Positions 40,967 through 51,188 are shown, counted from the stretch's first letter. The stretch is DNA of 64,000 nucleotides from Cybelea sp963824595 (GCA_963824595.1 CAWGPY010000001.1:372001-436000); one strand, 5' to 3'. Numbers and translations are program-made. The notes: generated by a model not told the origin, from the sequence alone.

Positions 40967-42859
40967 TTATTTGGCTGCGTGGGGCGATGCGATTGCGGTC
41001 AGCAGGTCGGGCGTTCCGGCGACGCGCTCGAGATGCGGGTAGCGCGGGCCGTCGTGATAGTCGAGTGAGAGCGTCTGATACCACTTCGTCTGCATCACGA
41101 TCAGTACGATCGGCGACGTCGAGTGCACCGCGCGGTTCACCGCGAAGTCCATCGTCTCCGGCGAAAACTGCTGTCCGTCGACCGCCAGCACTTTCATGCC
41201 GGGAGCCAGGCCGGCGCGCCATGCCGGAGAGTCTTCACGCACGTCCCTCACGTCGCCGTCGTAGCTCAGGTTGGCGCCGTACGCATACCATCCGGTCACG
41301 CTCTTCTCGGCGTCGCGCCCGCCGAGAAACACGTTGGGCTGCGCGGTGTAGACCAGTTTCCAGCCCGCGCGGGCCAGCTCGTCGGTGGGCGGATGCATCT
41401 GCGGCCGGTACACGTATTGCTGGAAGAAGCCGCTCCAATCGTAGGGCTCCACCTCGTTGAGCAAGCTCTCGACTTGCGCGCGCGTGTAGGTCACGACCAT
41501 GGGGCCCGTCGTGCTCGGCTCGGTGAAGCGGTGGAGGAAGGTGTCGAGCGATCGCGCGCCGTTCGAACGCTGGCGGATGATGGTATCGGCATCGAGCCAG
41601 ATCAGGCCGCCTTCGTCGTAGAAGTCGCCCGAGCCGCGCCGGATCGCCGAGTAGTCGCCGCGCGCCACGTAGTAGTACGGCGCGCCGGTCGTGATGTCGA
41701 TGATCGGCGTCGTGCTGCGGCCGGTTTCGTAGTCGAGCGTGGCGTAGGTGCTCGCGACGTACTCGGGATAGAGCTTCGGGTCGCGGATCCCCGAGCGGAA
41801 CGAGATCACGTCGCCGATGTACTGGTTCAGCCCCTCGTACACCCACAGCAGATCCGTCCACTGCGGCACTTGGAAGTTCGGCGTCGTCAGGTCGGCCGGC
41901 CGGCGATACTTGCCGTTCCACGAGTGCGAGAACTCGTGCGTCACCAAGTCGCCCTCGGTAAGCGACTCGCGCGGCTCGGTGAGAAAATCGGCGGGGGCGC
42001 GGTCGTCGCTGGACTGATGGTGCTCGATGCCTTCAAATCCGACCGAGTCGCTGAGGGTGAGCAGCGCGTGGTAGTCGAGGAAGTGGCGCGAGCCGTACAT
42101 GGCAAATGCCTCGGCCGGCACGCGCCGGTAGGCCGCGAGCAAGGCCCCCGGAATCTCGAGCGACTGCGGGTAGTCGGCGAACGCGTCGAGCTGGACGAAT
42201 GCGTCGCCGTCGCGCCACAGGTCCCACTTCCGCACGTAGCGGCCGAGGTCGAGCGGTGAGTCCACCAGCATCTCGAGCGGCGTCACGGCGAAGTCGATCC
42301 GATCGCCGCTGCGCGAGGCGCCGCGCAGGGCGGTCGCATAGTCCCAGTCGGGCGGCAGAACGATTGACGGCTTCACGAAATACCGGCGGGAGTCGATGCC
42401 GTCCTGATAGAGCAGCGCGCGGTTCCAGTTGACCACGGCCAGCGAGTGCGTGGACATCACGTCGCCCGGCGCGTTCATCAGCACGTCGAAGTCTACGTCG
42501 AGCGTCCGCACGCCGGCCGGTACGTCAACGTGAAACGCGTAGAGGTCCACCGGATCGCGGTGCCAGTCGAGCGCGGTTCCACCCGCCGTGACCCGCAGTG
42601 CGGCCAGGTCGTTGAGCGGTCCCGTCGGCCCGTGCTCGCCCGGGATCCACTTCGGATACACGATCGTAAACGCGCCCGGGGCGGCGGGCACTTGCTCGTG
42701 CACGCGCATGATGCCGGCAGACGCGCGCGAGGCGTCGAGCACGACCGTGGCGGGGCGTTCTCGAGTCGCGTACGGCGTCGCGGCGATAAACTCGGCCGCT
42801 GACGCAGCGAGCGGGATCGCGACGAGTACGATGGGGGCGACGAGAAGCGGGCGCAACAT
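40967..42859 (-). CDS. Peptidase M61 family (glycyl aminopeptidase-like)
   Basis: 630 residues from ATG 42859, which gives a signal peptide (LLVAPIVLVAIPLAASA). Zinc-peptidase motif HEFSHSW with His308, Glu309 and His312, preceded by the M61 mark GIEHHQSS (usually GLEHRNS) and followed by WVYEGLNQYIGD carrying the third ligand. A C-terminal PDZ domain is visible (REDSPAWRAGLAPGMKVLAVDGQQF). Removes N-terminal residues from peptides, in the periplasm. Divergent from etfB. Confidence 0.93.
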   Translation of the reverse strand: MLRPLLVAPIVLVAIPLAASAAEFIAATPYATRERPATVVLDASRASAGIMRVHEQVPAAPGAFTIVYPKWIPGEHGPTGPLNDLAALRVTAGGTALDWHRDPVDLYAFHVDVPAGVRTLDVDFDVLMNAPGDVMSTHSLAVVNWNRALLYQDGIDSRRYFVKPSIVLPPDWDYATALRGASRSGDRIDFAVTPLEMLVDSPLDLGRYVRKWDLWRDGDAFVQLDAFADYPQSLEIPGALLAAYRRVPAEAFAMYGSRHFLDYHALLTLSDSVGFEGIEHHQSSDDRAPADFLTEPRESLTEGDLVTHEFSHSWNGKYRRPADLTTPNFQVPQWTDLLWVYEGLNQYIGDVISFRSGIRDPKLYPEYVASTYATLDYETGRSTTPIIDITTGAPYYYVARGDYSAIRRGSGDFYDEGGLIWLDADTIIRQRSNGARSLDTFLHRFTEPSTTGPMVVTYTRAQVESLLNEVEPYDWSGFFQQYVYRPQMHPPTDELARAGWKLVYTAQPNVFLGGRDAEKSVTGWYAYGANLSYDGDVRDVREDSPAWRAGLAPGMKVLAVDGQQFSPETMDFAVNRAVHSTSPIVLIVMQTKWYQTLSLDYHDGPRYPHLERVAGTPDLLTAIASPHAAK

Positions 42860-42987
42860 CCTGGCCCGGTTCTCAGCCTCCCGAGAGCGACCTGCCGCCT
42901 TTCGGCAGGTCCGGCGGCGCCCGGCCACCAAATGCCCACGGTTCTTCATTACCATCCCCGCATTCCGACGGAGGTCGCTATAACCAC

Positions 42988-43776
42988 GTGAAGATCGTGG
43001 TGACGGTTAAGCTCGTTCCCGACCCCAATGCCGAGAAGCGAATCGATCCGCAAACCAAGCGGTTGGTGCGGACCGGCGTGGAGACGGTGCTCAATCCCTA
43101 CGACGAGTACGCGCTCGAGGCCGGGCTGCAGCTCAAAGAGCGAGCCGGCGGCGACACGCGCGTCACCGTTTTCTCGATGTCGCCCGAGCCGCTGAAAGAG
43201 ACGCTCCGCAAGGCCCTGGCGATGGGTGCCGACGACGCCGTCTTGCTCAGCGATGCCGGCCTCGAGGGCAGCGACGTTTGGGCGACGGCGTACGCGATCT
43301 CCCACGCGCTACGCAAGCTCGAGTTCGATCTGCTGATCGTGGGCGGGCTCACCGACGATAGCAGCACGGGTGCGGTTCCCGGTGCGCTCGCGGAGCATCT
43401 CGGACTTCCGTGCGTGACCAACGCGCGGAAGGTGGAGATCGCAGGCGGCGGCTTAGCGGTCGAGCGCGAGACCGACGCCGGCTATCAGACGGTGCGCACG
43501 CCGCTGCCCGCCCTCATCACGACGGCGCTGACCTTCGGCGAGCCGCGCTACGCGTCGCTCAAAGGCATCATGGGTGCCAAGAAAAAGACCATCGCAACGA
43601 CCACGTTGCCGGACCTCGCACTCGAGCTGCCCGTCGGCGAAGTCGGCTCGAAGACCGAGCTGCGCGAGTTCGCTCCGCCGCCGGTTCGCGGGAAGGGCGA
43701 GACCGTCGAGGCGACCGATGGCGGGGCCGGCGCCCAGGCGATCTTCAATTTCTTGAGAGACAAAAAGCTGGTCTGA
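42988..43776 (+). CDS. etfB: Electron transfer flavoprotein subunit beta
   Basis: 262 residues from GTG. Typical N-terminus KLVPDPNAEKRIDPQTKRLVR, the ALEAGLQLKE region, and ALAMGADDAVLL. With EtfA it forms the FAD-containing carrier that takes electrons from acyl-CoA and other dehydrogenases. Its stop overlaps the etfA start by one base (TGATG). Confidence 0.95.
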   Translation: MKIVVTVKLVPDPNAEKRIDPQTKRLVRTGVETVLNPYDEYALEAGLQLKERAGGDTRVTVFSMSPEPLKETLRKALAMGADDAVLLSDAGLEGSDVWATAYAISHALRKLEFDLLIVGGLTDDSSTGAVPGALAEHLGLPCVTNARKVEIAGGGLAVERETDAGYQTVRTPLPALITTALTFGEPRYASLKGIMGAKKKTIATTTLPDLALELPVGEVGSKTELREFAPPPVRGKGETVEATDGGAGAQAIFNFLRDKKLV

Positions 43777-44762
43777 TGATGAAGAACGTCATCGTTTACG
43801 TCGAGCACCGCCAGGGGCAGACCCGCAAGGTCACGTTCGAGCTTGCGACCGAGGCGCGGCGGCTTGCCGACGCGCTCGGCGGAAAGGCCGCCGCCGTCGT
43901 CACCGGGCCGGGTGCCGCGAAGCTCGCCGAGTCGCTCGGGCGTTATCCGCTCGACGAGATCTACGTCAACGACGATCCCGAGGTTGAGGCGTTTCTGCTC
44001 GATCCGGCGGTGGACTATCTCGCCGCGGCCGCGAGGGCGGCCGGTCCCTCGCTGCTGCTCATTCCGAACACGCTCTCGGGACGCGACGTAGCAGGGCGGC
44101 TGATGGTTCGGCTGGACGCGGGCATCGTGGCCGACGTCGTTGACGTGCAGGTCGCGGACGACGCGGTGATCTGCACCTCGCCGAAGCTCGGCGGCGCGCT
44201 CGTCACGAAATGCGCGCTGCGGCCCGCGGAGTACGGCATCGCGACGGTCCGGCCCAACTCGTTTGGGGCCGCGCCCGGCGGGTCGGGCGCAACCGTCGTG
44301 GCGTTGGAGAAGCCGGCGGCATCGTATTCCGCCAAAGTCGAGAGCGACGTCGAGGAAGGCGCGGGCGAACTGGCACTCGAGGAAGCGCCGGTCGTCGTTG
44401 CCGGCGGACGAGGCTTGGGCGGGCCGGAGCCCTTCGACGCGCTCCTGAGACCGCTCGCCAAAGCGCTCGGCGGCGCCGTCGGGGCGTCCCGGGCCGCCGC
44501 CGACGCCGGGTGGGTGCCGTATAACCTCCAAATCGGGCAGACCGGGAAGACCGTGACCCCGAAGTTATATATTGCCGTGGGAATCTCGGGAGCCATTCAG
44601 CACAAAGTCGGCATGCGCGCGTCGGGAACGATCGTTGCCATCAATAAAGACGCCGCGGCGCCGATCGCCGAGTTCTCCGATCTGCTCGTGGTCGGCGACG
44701 CGTTCCGCATCGTCCCCGAGCTCACGAAATTGATCGAACAAACAAAAGGAAGCCACTCTTGA
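43776..44762 (+). CDS. etfA: Electron transfer flavoprotein subunit alpha
   Basis: 328 residues (ATG 43776, or the next ATG 43779). The C-terminal FAD-binding domain shows VVAGGRGLGGPE, GASRAAADAGWVPYNLQIGQTGKTV, and the stretch YIAVGISGAIQHKVGM. Partner of EtfB. The dehydrogenases and Etf-quinone oxidoreductase are not nearby. Confidence 0.95.
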   Translation: MMKNVIVYVEHRQGQTRKVTFELATEARRLADALGGKAAAVVTGPGAAKLAESLGRYPLDEIYVNDDPEVEAFLLDPAVDYLAAAARAAGPSLLLIPNTLSGRDVAGRLMVRLDAGIVADVVDVQVADDAVICTSPKLGGALVTKCALRPAEYGIATVRPNSFGAAPGGSGATVVALEKPAASYSAKVESDVEEGAGELALEEAPVVVAGGRGLGGPEPFDALLRPLAKALGGAVGASRAAADAGWVPYNLQIGQTGKTVTPKLYIAVGISGAIQHKVGMRASGTIVAINKDAAAPIAEFSDLLVVGDAFRIVPELTKLIEQTKGSHS

Positions 44763-46285
44763 AACGTTTCGGACTCATTCTACTGATCGCGCTCGCGAGC
44801 GTCGTGGGCGTCGCGGCGACGACACCGCACGCGCAAGCCGGAATCTTCGGCGGCGCCAAGAAGAGCGGCACGCCCAGCCCCTCGCCGTCTCCGTCGGCTC
44901 TACCGACGGCCAGCCCCGAGCCGCCCTCGATCGCGATCCCGCGGCTGCAGGCGAAGCTGAAGGCAAACCCCAGCGATCAAACGACGATGGCCCAGCTCGC
45001 GGCCGAGTACCTGCAGGTCGGGCGCCCCGACGTCGCGCTGCAGTACACGCAGCACCTCCTGCAGATGGGCGACAAGACCGCGCAAGTCTACTACTTCGAC
45101 GGCTTCGCCAACGAGCAGATGAACAATCTACCGGTGGCGACCTACGATCTCGAGCAGGCCGCCAATCTCGACCCAACCAACCTCGGGATTCTCGCGCAGC
45201 TGGCCGACATCTACCTTCGAACGAATCGCACCAGCGACGCCGAACGCATCGCCAAACGGGCGGTGACGTTCAACAAGACCAACGCGGGCGCGCTCTCCAC
45301 GCTCGGCAGCGTTTATGCGTCGGAACAGCACTTCGACGACGCGCGCGCCCAGTTCGAAGCCGCCTTCGCCCTCGATCCGAAGGACGTGGCGCCGCTCTTC
45401 CAAATCGCCACGACCTACGCGCAGCAAGACAACGAGCCGATGGCGCTGCAGACCATCGCGCGCGTCTTGGCCGTGGACCCGCGCAACATTCAGGCGCTGG
45501 TCTTCAAGGCCGACCTCTACTCGCGCCAGCACGACGACCCGAAGGCCACCGCCGCCTTCGACGACGCCATCGTCGCCGCGCCCACCGACGACGAGAAGGT
45601 GACGATCATGGTGCGTAAGGCCGGCTACTTCTTCCAGGAGAAGAAGGACGCGCAAGGCGTCGCGATCCTGCAGCAGATGACCACGCAGTTCCCGAAAATC
45701 CCGAGCGGCTTCGTGGCGTTCGGCAACTACTATGCCGGCCAGCGCCAATACGACAAGGCGGCGGCGCAGTGGCAGACGGCGCTCGCGCTGGATCCCAACA
45801 GCGCCGGCGCGCTGCTCGGGCTCGGCGAGGTGGCGATGCAGGGCGGCAAGCTCAACGACAGCATCAACTACTTCAAGCACTACACGCAGATCTCGCCCGA
45901 CGCGCAGGGCTACGCGCTGCTCGGCCAGGCCTACTCGCGCCTGCACGACTACTCGGGAGCCCGCGACGCCTGCGGTAAGAGCTTCGAGATCCAACGCTCG
46001 CCCGCGACCCTAGGATGCGTCGCCGGCGCCGACTTCGAGTTGAAGAACTACAAGGAAGCGGCGCAGATCTTCGACGCGCTCGACAAGGCCGCCAAGGGAT
46101 ACCTCGACGCGAATCCGCCGCTGCTCTATATCGCGGCGAGGTCGTACGCCAGCGCCAACCAGTGCACGAAAGCCGCGGCCGCCTACAAGCGGCTGCTGCC
46201 GATGATGAAGAAGGGGACCAAGGACTACGACAGCGTCCGCAAGGGCGTGTCGTCCCCGTGCGCCTCGTCCAAACACTCCGGCTGA
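44759..46285 (+). CDS. Exported TPR-repeat protein
   Basis: 508 residues from TTG overlapping the etfA stop. Signal peptide about 1-29, then a Ser/Pro linker (TPSPSPSPSALPTASPEPP), then about ten tetratricopeptide repeats (for example LAAEYLQVGRPDVALQYTQHL, LADIYLRTNRTSDAERIAKRA, LGSVYASEQHFDDARAQFEAA). A scaffold for protein contacts on the outer side of the cytoplasmic membrane. Specific partners cannot be deduced; linkage to etfA is by spacing only. Confidence 0.8.
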   Translation: MKRFGLILLIALASVVGVAATTPHAQAGIFGGAKKSGTPSPSPSPSALPTASPEPPSIAIPRLQAKLKANPSDQTTMAQLAAEYLQVGRPDVALQYTQHLLQMGDKTAQVYYFDGFANEQMNNLPVATYDLEQAANLDPTNLGILAQLADIYLRTNRTSDAERIAKRAVTFNKTNAGALSTLGSVYASEQHFDDARAQFEAAFALDPKDVAPLFQIATTYAQQDNEPMALQTIARVLAVDPRNIQALVFKADLYSRQHDDPKATAAFDDAIVAAPTDDEKVTIMVRKAGYFFQEKKDAQGVAILQQMTTQFPKIPSGFVAFGNYYAGQRQYDKAAAQWQTALALDPNSAGALLGLGEVAMQGGKLNDSINYFKHYTQISPDAQGYALLGQAYSRLHDYSGARDACGKSFEIQRSPATLGCVAGADFELKNYKEAAQIFDALDKAAKGYLDANPPLLYIAARSYASANQCTKAAAAYKRLLPMMKKGTKDYDSVRKGVSSPCASSKHSG

Positions 46286-46289
46286 CGCG

Positions 46290-47300
46290 CTGAAGTTCGT
46301 CACCGACCCGCTCTACGCGCAGCATCTGCGCGGCGTCGCCCATCCCGAGCGTCCGGATCGCGTCGAGCTCGTGGAAGCGCGCCTGCGCGCGGCGGGCGTG
46401 CTGGGCGAGCCGCTTGCTGCGCGCGACGCCACCGACCAGGAGATCGAGCGCGTGCACGATCGTGCCTATCGCGAGCTGGCGCTGCGCGAGATCGGCGGGC
46501 TAACGAGCGCGCGCTACCTTTCGACCGGCGATACCGTCGTTGACGCGACGTCGTACCGCGCCGCGCTGCGCGCCGCGGGCGGCGCGATCGCGGCAGTCGA
46601 AACCAGCACCGCGAACGGTGAGGCGGTCTTCGCCCTCGTGCGTCCGCCCGGCCACCACGCCGAGCCCGACCGCGGCATGGGCTTCTGCGTGTTCAACAAC
46701 GTCGCGATCGCCGCACGCGCTTATCAAGCCGCTCGGGGCGGCCGCGTGTTGATCGTCGACTTCGACTACCATCACGGCAACGGCACCGAGGCGGCCGCCG
46801 GCGGCGGCCTGTCGTACGTCTCGACGCACGCCGTTCCCGCCTATCCGGGCACCGGCGCCGGGAGCTACCGGCGCGACGGCGACGTCGTGGCGAACGTTCC
46901 GCTGCCCGCGAGCGGCGTTTCGACCGAAACGTTCGTCGCGGTGTGGGAAACCGTGCTGCCGGCCGTCGCCCGTGCCGCTCGCCCCGACGCGCTGATCGTG
47001 AGCGCGGGCTTCGACTACGTCGCGGGCGATATCGTCGGCGATCTCGGCGTCGGCGTCGAGGCGGCAGCCTGGGTCGCGGCGGCGATACGCCGCGTGGCGG
47101 AAGAGTTTTGCGGCGGAGCGGTCGCCTACGTGCTGGAAGGCGGATACGGGATCGACGCCATCGCGCGCTCGGTCGCCGACATCGCAGTAGTCCACCGCCG
47201 GTCCGACGCGCCGGCTCGCGCGGCCGACCGCCGCGCCATTCCGCGCGACGTGCGCGCGAGCATCCAGGCGTTGGAACGAGCCGCTCAAGGACACTCTTAA
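46290..47300 (+). CDS. Histone-deacetylase-family (AcuC/class II-like) deacetylase
   Basis: About 336 residues if read from CTG 46290. Arginase-fold deacetylase motifs: RPPGHHAEPDRGMGFCVFNN, zinc-site DFDYHHGNGTE, STHAVPAYPGTG, VSAGFDY, and YVLEGGYG. Removes acetyl or acyl groups from lysine or polyamines. The family's N-terminus (DPLYAQHL...HPERPDRVELVEARL) is encoded upstream of the first standard start codon, GTG 46371, which would remove it. No ATG, GTG or TTG exists in frame before it back to the TPR gene; CTG 46290, 4 nt after that gene's stop, is the best candidate. Confidence 0.85.
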   Translation: MKFVTDPLYAQHLRGVAHPERPDRVELVEARLRAAGVLGEPLAARDATDQEIERVHDRAYRELALREIGGLTSARYLSTGDTVVDATSYRAALRAAGGAIAAVETSTANGEAVFALVRPPGHHAEPDRGMGFCVFNNVAIAARAYQAARGGRVLIVDFDYHHGNGTEAAAGGGLSYVSTHAVPAYPGTGAGSYRRDGDVVANVPLPASGVSTETFVAVWETVLPAVARAARPDALIVSAGFDYVAGDIVGDLGVGVEAAAWVAAAIRRVAEEFCGGAVAYVLEGGYGIDAIARSVADIAVVHRRSDAPARAADRRAIPRDVRASIQALERAAQGHS

Positions 47301-47327
47301 GGAATTACGAACTAGCCCGCTTAAACC

Positions 47328-47348
47328 GGGCAGCGCCCGGCGCTGCCC
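47328..47348 (+). terminator. Possible terminator hairpin
   Basis: 9-bp stem GGGCAGCGC / GCGCTGCCC with a 3-nt loop, 27 nt after the deacetylase stop, followed by a weak T-rich stretch (GCTTTATTT). A terminator or attenuator ahead of the large TonB gene. Confidence 0.55.
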
Positions 47349-47379
47349 CCGCTTTATTTGAAAACTTCAGGAGGTTCGA

Positions 47380-50300
47380 ATGGTACGGAGATCGCTCCGG
47401 CATCTTGGGACCGTGCTGATGATGCTCGTCGCATTCGTCTGCCAGGAAACATGGGCACTGGCAAGCGTGACGGGCGGACTCACGGGAAGCGTCACCGATG
47501 CCGCCACATCCGCTCCCGTCGCGGGAGCGAAGGTCACTGCAACGAGCCCCTCACAAAGCGCGACGACCACCACCGACGCCGCGGGCCACTTCACGTTCTT
47601 GACGCTCGGGCCCGACACGTACACCGTTACGGTGTCGAAGGCCGGGTACGAGCCGATCAGCGTTCCCGGTCAAGTCGTCTTCGCCGACACCGTGCAATCG
47701 GTCACGGTGCGGGTGCAGAAGTCGCTGACGACGATCGCGCGCGTCACGTCGACCGCCGGCGGAGCGCTGGTGAAATCCGGCACCACCGCCGACGTCTACT
47801 CGATCAATAGCGCCACGCAGGCCGCGACCGCCGCGCTCGGCGGCGGCGGCCTCATCAATCAGGCGTATTCCGCGATCTCGACGGTCCCGGGCGCCTACGT
47901 CATTCCGAACCAGAGCGGCTACTACGCCACGATCAACATTCGCGGCGGCGACTACGATCAAGTCGGTTACGAGTTCGACGGCGTCCCGGTCAACCGTTCG
48001 TTCGACAACTACGCCTCGAGCTCGGCGTCGTCGCTCGGCAACGCCGAGGTGCAGGTCTATACCGGCGCCAACCCGGCGACCTCCGAAGGCCAAGGCCTTT
48101 CCGGCTTCATCAATCAGGTGATCAAGACCGGCACGTATCCGGGCTACGGCACGGGCTCGCTCACGGTCGGGACGCCGCTCTTTTCGCACCGCGCGGCAAT
48201 CGAGATCGGGGGGTCCACGCCCGATCGGCTCTTCTCGTATTACATCGGCGTCGCCGGGAACAATCAGACGTACAACGGTGTCAACAGCAACAACGGCTCC
48301 GAGTACGATAATTGGCTCGGCCCACCGCTCGGCATCGTGGGCGGACCGCAGGGCAGCCCGTTTGCTCCCGGCTGGTCGCTCTACTACGGCGGCACCGGGA
48401 ACTCGTATTTCCCGCTCGGGCCGGCCGGCAACTACGGCGCTTTCGCCACGATCTACGCGCGTAACGTCGTCACCAACTTTCACATCGGCATCCCGCACCA
48501 TAACGATGCGGGCCGGGACGACATCCAGCTCCTCTACACCGACGAGGCGCTGAAGAACCAGTTCTACATCTCCGGCAACGACGTAGCGTCGCCGTTCTGC
48601 ACCGGCGCAGCCGCGGCGTCGGGCACCGCCTGCATGAATCTGATCAACGGCGAGCTCGACTCGCTCTTCACCGGCGGCGGCAGCGGCTACGGGTATGGTA
48701 CGTCGGTCCCGGTCACGTATCTCAACAGGTACACGTGGGGATGTGCGCCGGCCATTGGTAAGACGTTCAGCGCCTCATCGCTCAACGGCATGACGAGCTG
48801 CGTGCGACCCTATGGTTTCCCGAACGGAACGGACGTAGGCTCGCCCACGAATCCCAGCGTCATCCCGTCGGACCTTCGCGACACTTCCTGGAACGATACG
48901 GCGATCACCAAGATCCAGTATACGAAGAACTTCGGGTCGAGCGCGTATCTGCGGCTCTACGGCTATACGTTCTACAGCGACTGGTTCCTCAACGGCGCGT
49001 ACAGCACGAGTTTCTGCAACTTCGTCTGCCCGCTGGCCCCCGACTACGAGCTCAACACGCACAGCCGGGGTCTCAGCGCCGAGTTCCAAGATCAGCTCAG
49101 TCAGCAGCACCTGCTGAGCATTCAGGGCTCGTACACCACCGCATCCATCGTTCGCGACAACAACGGCTTCTACGGCGTGGGCGGCAGCGAAGCGGTGATC
49201 GTGAACTCGGCCAATCCATACGCCGGCTACTGCTTCGACGGTTCGAAGAAGGGTGCCGTCGTGAACTGCCACGATAACACCTACGGGCTGTCGGCGCCGT
49301 CTACAAACCCGCCGACGTTCGGCCTGCCGTCGCTGGGCGGCGCTTCGTGCGCGGTTCCCGGCCAGCCCCAAGACGGAAACAACTGCACCTACATGGTCGC
49401 CGAGAACGGCCTCGCCGGCACCTACAGCGGCACCAAGCCGAACTTCTACTCGGCGTCCATGACCGATCAGTACCGCCCCACCGACAAGTGGCTCATCAAC
49501 GCGGGCCTTCGCCTCGACAACTACGGGTTCATCGGACAGAATACGCTCACGCCGCCGCTCGGCGGGTCGGCACAAGCCCGCGCGTTCTGGTTCAACGCGT
49601 ACAATCTCGACAATTGCGTCAACAATGCGACGGGCGTTCCGGGCGAGAATCCGACGCCGGGCGCTCCGTGCCCCGCCGGTTCGCACTCGGCGAACGTCCA
49701 GAACATTCCGTCGCAGACCTATACGTTCAACATCTGGCAGCCGCGCATCAGCGGAACCTACACCTCGAATCCTAACGACGTCTTCCGGTTCTCGTACGGG
49801 CGCTACAGCGAGGCGCCGAACACCGCGTTCGAGCAGTACAACACGCGGCAGGAAGATCTGGCCGACTACATCGGCTCGCACTTCCTCGCCTTCGGCAGAA
49901 ACACGCCCGGCTATCCTATTCAGCCGCCCACCTCGATCAACTACGACCTCTCGTGGGAGCACCGGTTCAAGGGAACGGACCTGTCGTTCAAGCTCACGCC
50001 GTTCCTCCGCCAGACGCAAGACCAAATTCAGCAGTTCTTCCTCGATCCGATCCAGGGATTCGTGTCCGGTTTGAACGTCGGCAGCCAGCGCAGCGAGGGG
50101 GTCGAGTTCCAGATGCAAAAGGGCGACTTCTCGCGCGACGGCATCTCGGGGCTGCTCTCGTTCGCCTACACCAACTCGTACATCCACTACGGGCCGATTG
50201 CGGCCGGAGCCTCGGGCACGACGGTGCTGGCCGGAATCAACTCGTCGATCGCTCAATACAACGCCTACACCAAATACTGCGCCACGCATCCAAGCTCGAA

Positions 50301-51141
50301 TACCAACTCGATGTGTGGTGGCACGACCAGCCAAAACGGGACCGCCAACGCGTGCTATAAAGCTGACGGAACGCCGGTTGGCGCAAAGCCGGGCGGCGGC
50401 TGTCCGCACAACACCATCGCAAATCCCTACTGGAACTCGCCGCCGCAAGCGCTGGTGGATACCGGCGCAAACTTTCCGACCTTCGACACGTTCCCCGGCG
50501 CACTGGGTCTGAATCCACAGGGGTTCGGCTCTCCGTACGTCGGCACGCTCGTACTGAACTACAAGCACCAAAAGTTCGCCATCACGCCGTCCGTGCAATT
50601 CCAAGGCGGCACCAAGTACGGGATCCCGATCTCCGAAGCCGGCATCGACCCGGCCGCCGGGTGCGGAAAGCCTCTCTACGGCGACCGCTACAATGCCTCG
50701 ACCTGCCTTGGGGGAGTGGTGGCCATTCCCGATCCGTACACCGGGGCGTACGATGCCCTCGGAGCGTTCACGCAGCCCAACGAGATTATCGCCAACCTGC
50801 AGCTGTCATATGACGTCAGCCCGCGCATCCAGCTCGTCGGAATCTTGACGAACATCGTCAACTATTGTTGGGGAGGGAGTCAAGAGCCGTGGTCGTTCAC
50901 CGACGGCAACATCTGCGCGTATGGAAACGGGACCAGCGAGCTGGGAGGCACGATCTATCCGGTCGCTCCGTACGGCACGCCCGGCGCGATCGTCAATCCG
51001 CCCGGTTATCCCGGCTCGAAGATCCAGCCGTTCAGAAAGTTCCCCTACGAGCCGAGCTTCGGGCCGGCATTGGTATCGGCCGAGAACTTCTCGACCAAAG
51101 CCCCGATTCAGTTCTACATAACGGCAAACATCAAGCTCTAG
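47380..51141 (+). CDS. Large TonB-dependent-receptor-like outer membrane protein with CarboxypepD_reg domain
   Basis: 1253 residues, with AGGAGG 5 nt before the ATG. Signal peptide about 1-31; a carboxypeptidase-regulatory-like domain at about 33-112 (GGLTGSVTDAATSAPVAGAKVT, AGHFTFLTLGPDTYTVTVSKAGY); a plug domain at about 150-260 (INIRGGDYDQVGYEFDGVPVN, VQVYTGANPATSEGQGLSGFINQVIKTG); and a long beta-barrel to the C-terminus. An Oar-like receptor for uptake of a large or scarce nutrient; ligand unknown. Two further, shorter TonB receptors occur at 57-62.6 kb. A strong terminator follows. Confidence 0.88.
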   Translation: MVRRSLRHLGTVLMMLVAFVCQETWALASVTGGLTGSVTDAATSAPVAGAKVTATSPSQSATTTTDAAGHFTFLTLGPDTYTVTVSKAGYEPISVPGQVVFADTVQSVTVRVQKSLTTIARVTSTAGGALVKSGTTADVYSINSATQAATAALGGGGLINQAYSAISTVPGAYVIPNQSGYYATINIRGGDYDQVGYEFDGVPVNRSFDNYASSSASSLGNAEVQVYTGANPATSEGQGLSGFINQVIKTGTYPGYGTGSLTVGTPLFSHRAAIEIGGSTPDRLFSYYIGVAGNNQTYNGVNSNNGSEYDNWLGPPLGIVGGPQGSPFAPGWSLYYGGTGNSYFPLGPAGNYGAFATIYARNVVTNFHIGIPHHNDAGRDDIQLLYTDEALKNQFYISGNDVASPFCTGAAAASGTACMNLINGELDSLFTGGGSGYGYGTSVPVTYLNRYTWGCAPAIGKTFSASSLNGMTSCVRPYGFPNGTDVGSPTNPSVIPSDLRDTSWNDTAITKIQYTKNFGSSAYLRLYGYTFYSDWFLNGAYSTSFCNFVCPLAPDYELNTHSRGLSAEFQDQLSQQHLLSIQGSYTTASIVRDNNGFYGVGGSEAVIVNSANPYAGYCFDGSKKGAVVNCHDNTYGLSAPSTNPPTFGLPSLGGASCAVPGQPQDGNNCTYMVAENGLAGTYSGTKPNFYSASMTDQYRPTDKWLINAGLRLDNYGFIGQNTLTPPLGGSAQARAFWFNAYNLDNCVNNATGVPGENPTPGAPCPAGSHSANVQNIPSQTYTFNIWQPRISGTYTSNPNDVFRFSYGRYSEAPNTAFEQYNTRQEDLADYIGSHFLAFGRNTPGYPIQPPTSINYDLSWEHRFKGTDLSFKLTPFLRQTQDQIQQFFLDPIQGFVSGLNVGSQRSEGVEFQMQKGDFSRDGISGLLSFAYTNSYIHYGPIAAGASGTTVLAGINSSIAQYNAYTKYCATHPSSNTNSMCGGTTSQNGTANACYKADGTPVGAKPGGGCPHNTIANPYWNSPPQALVDTGANFPTFDTFPGALGLNPQGFGSPYVGTLVLNYKHQKFAITPSVQFQGGTKYGIPISEAGIDPAAGCGKPLYGDRYNASTCLGGVVAIPDPYTGAYDALGAFTQPNEIIANLQLSYDVSPRIQLVGILTNIVNYCWGGSQEPWSFTDGNICAYGNGTSELGGTIYPVAPYGTPGAIVNPPGYPGSKIQPFRKFPYEPSFGPALVSAENFSTKAPIQFYITANIKL

Positions 51142-51158
51142 GAAAACGCAGAACGAGG

Positions 51159-51188
51159 AAAAGCCCTGACGGTTTCGTCAGGGCTTTT
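51159..51188 (+). terminator. Bidirectional rho-independent terminator
   Basis: Perfect 13-bp stem AAAAGCCCTGACG / CGTCAGGGCTTTT with a GTTT loop. The A-run on one side and T-run on the other let it work for the TonB gene (plus) and for the convergent RseB-like gene, whose last codons it overlaps. Confidence 0.92.

Noticed and set aside
47551..48501. 316-codon minus-strand frame inside the large TonB gene
   Set aside because: Antisense shadow; no start context or domain.
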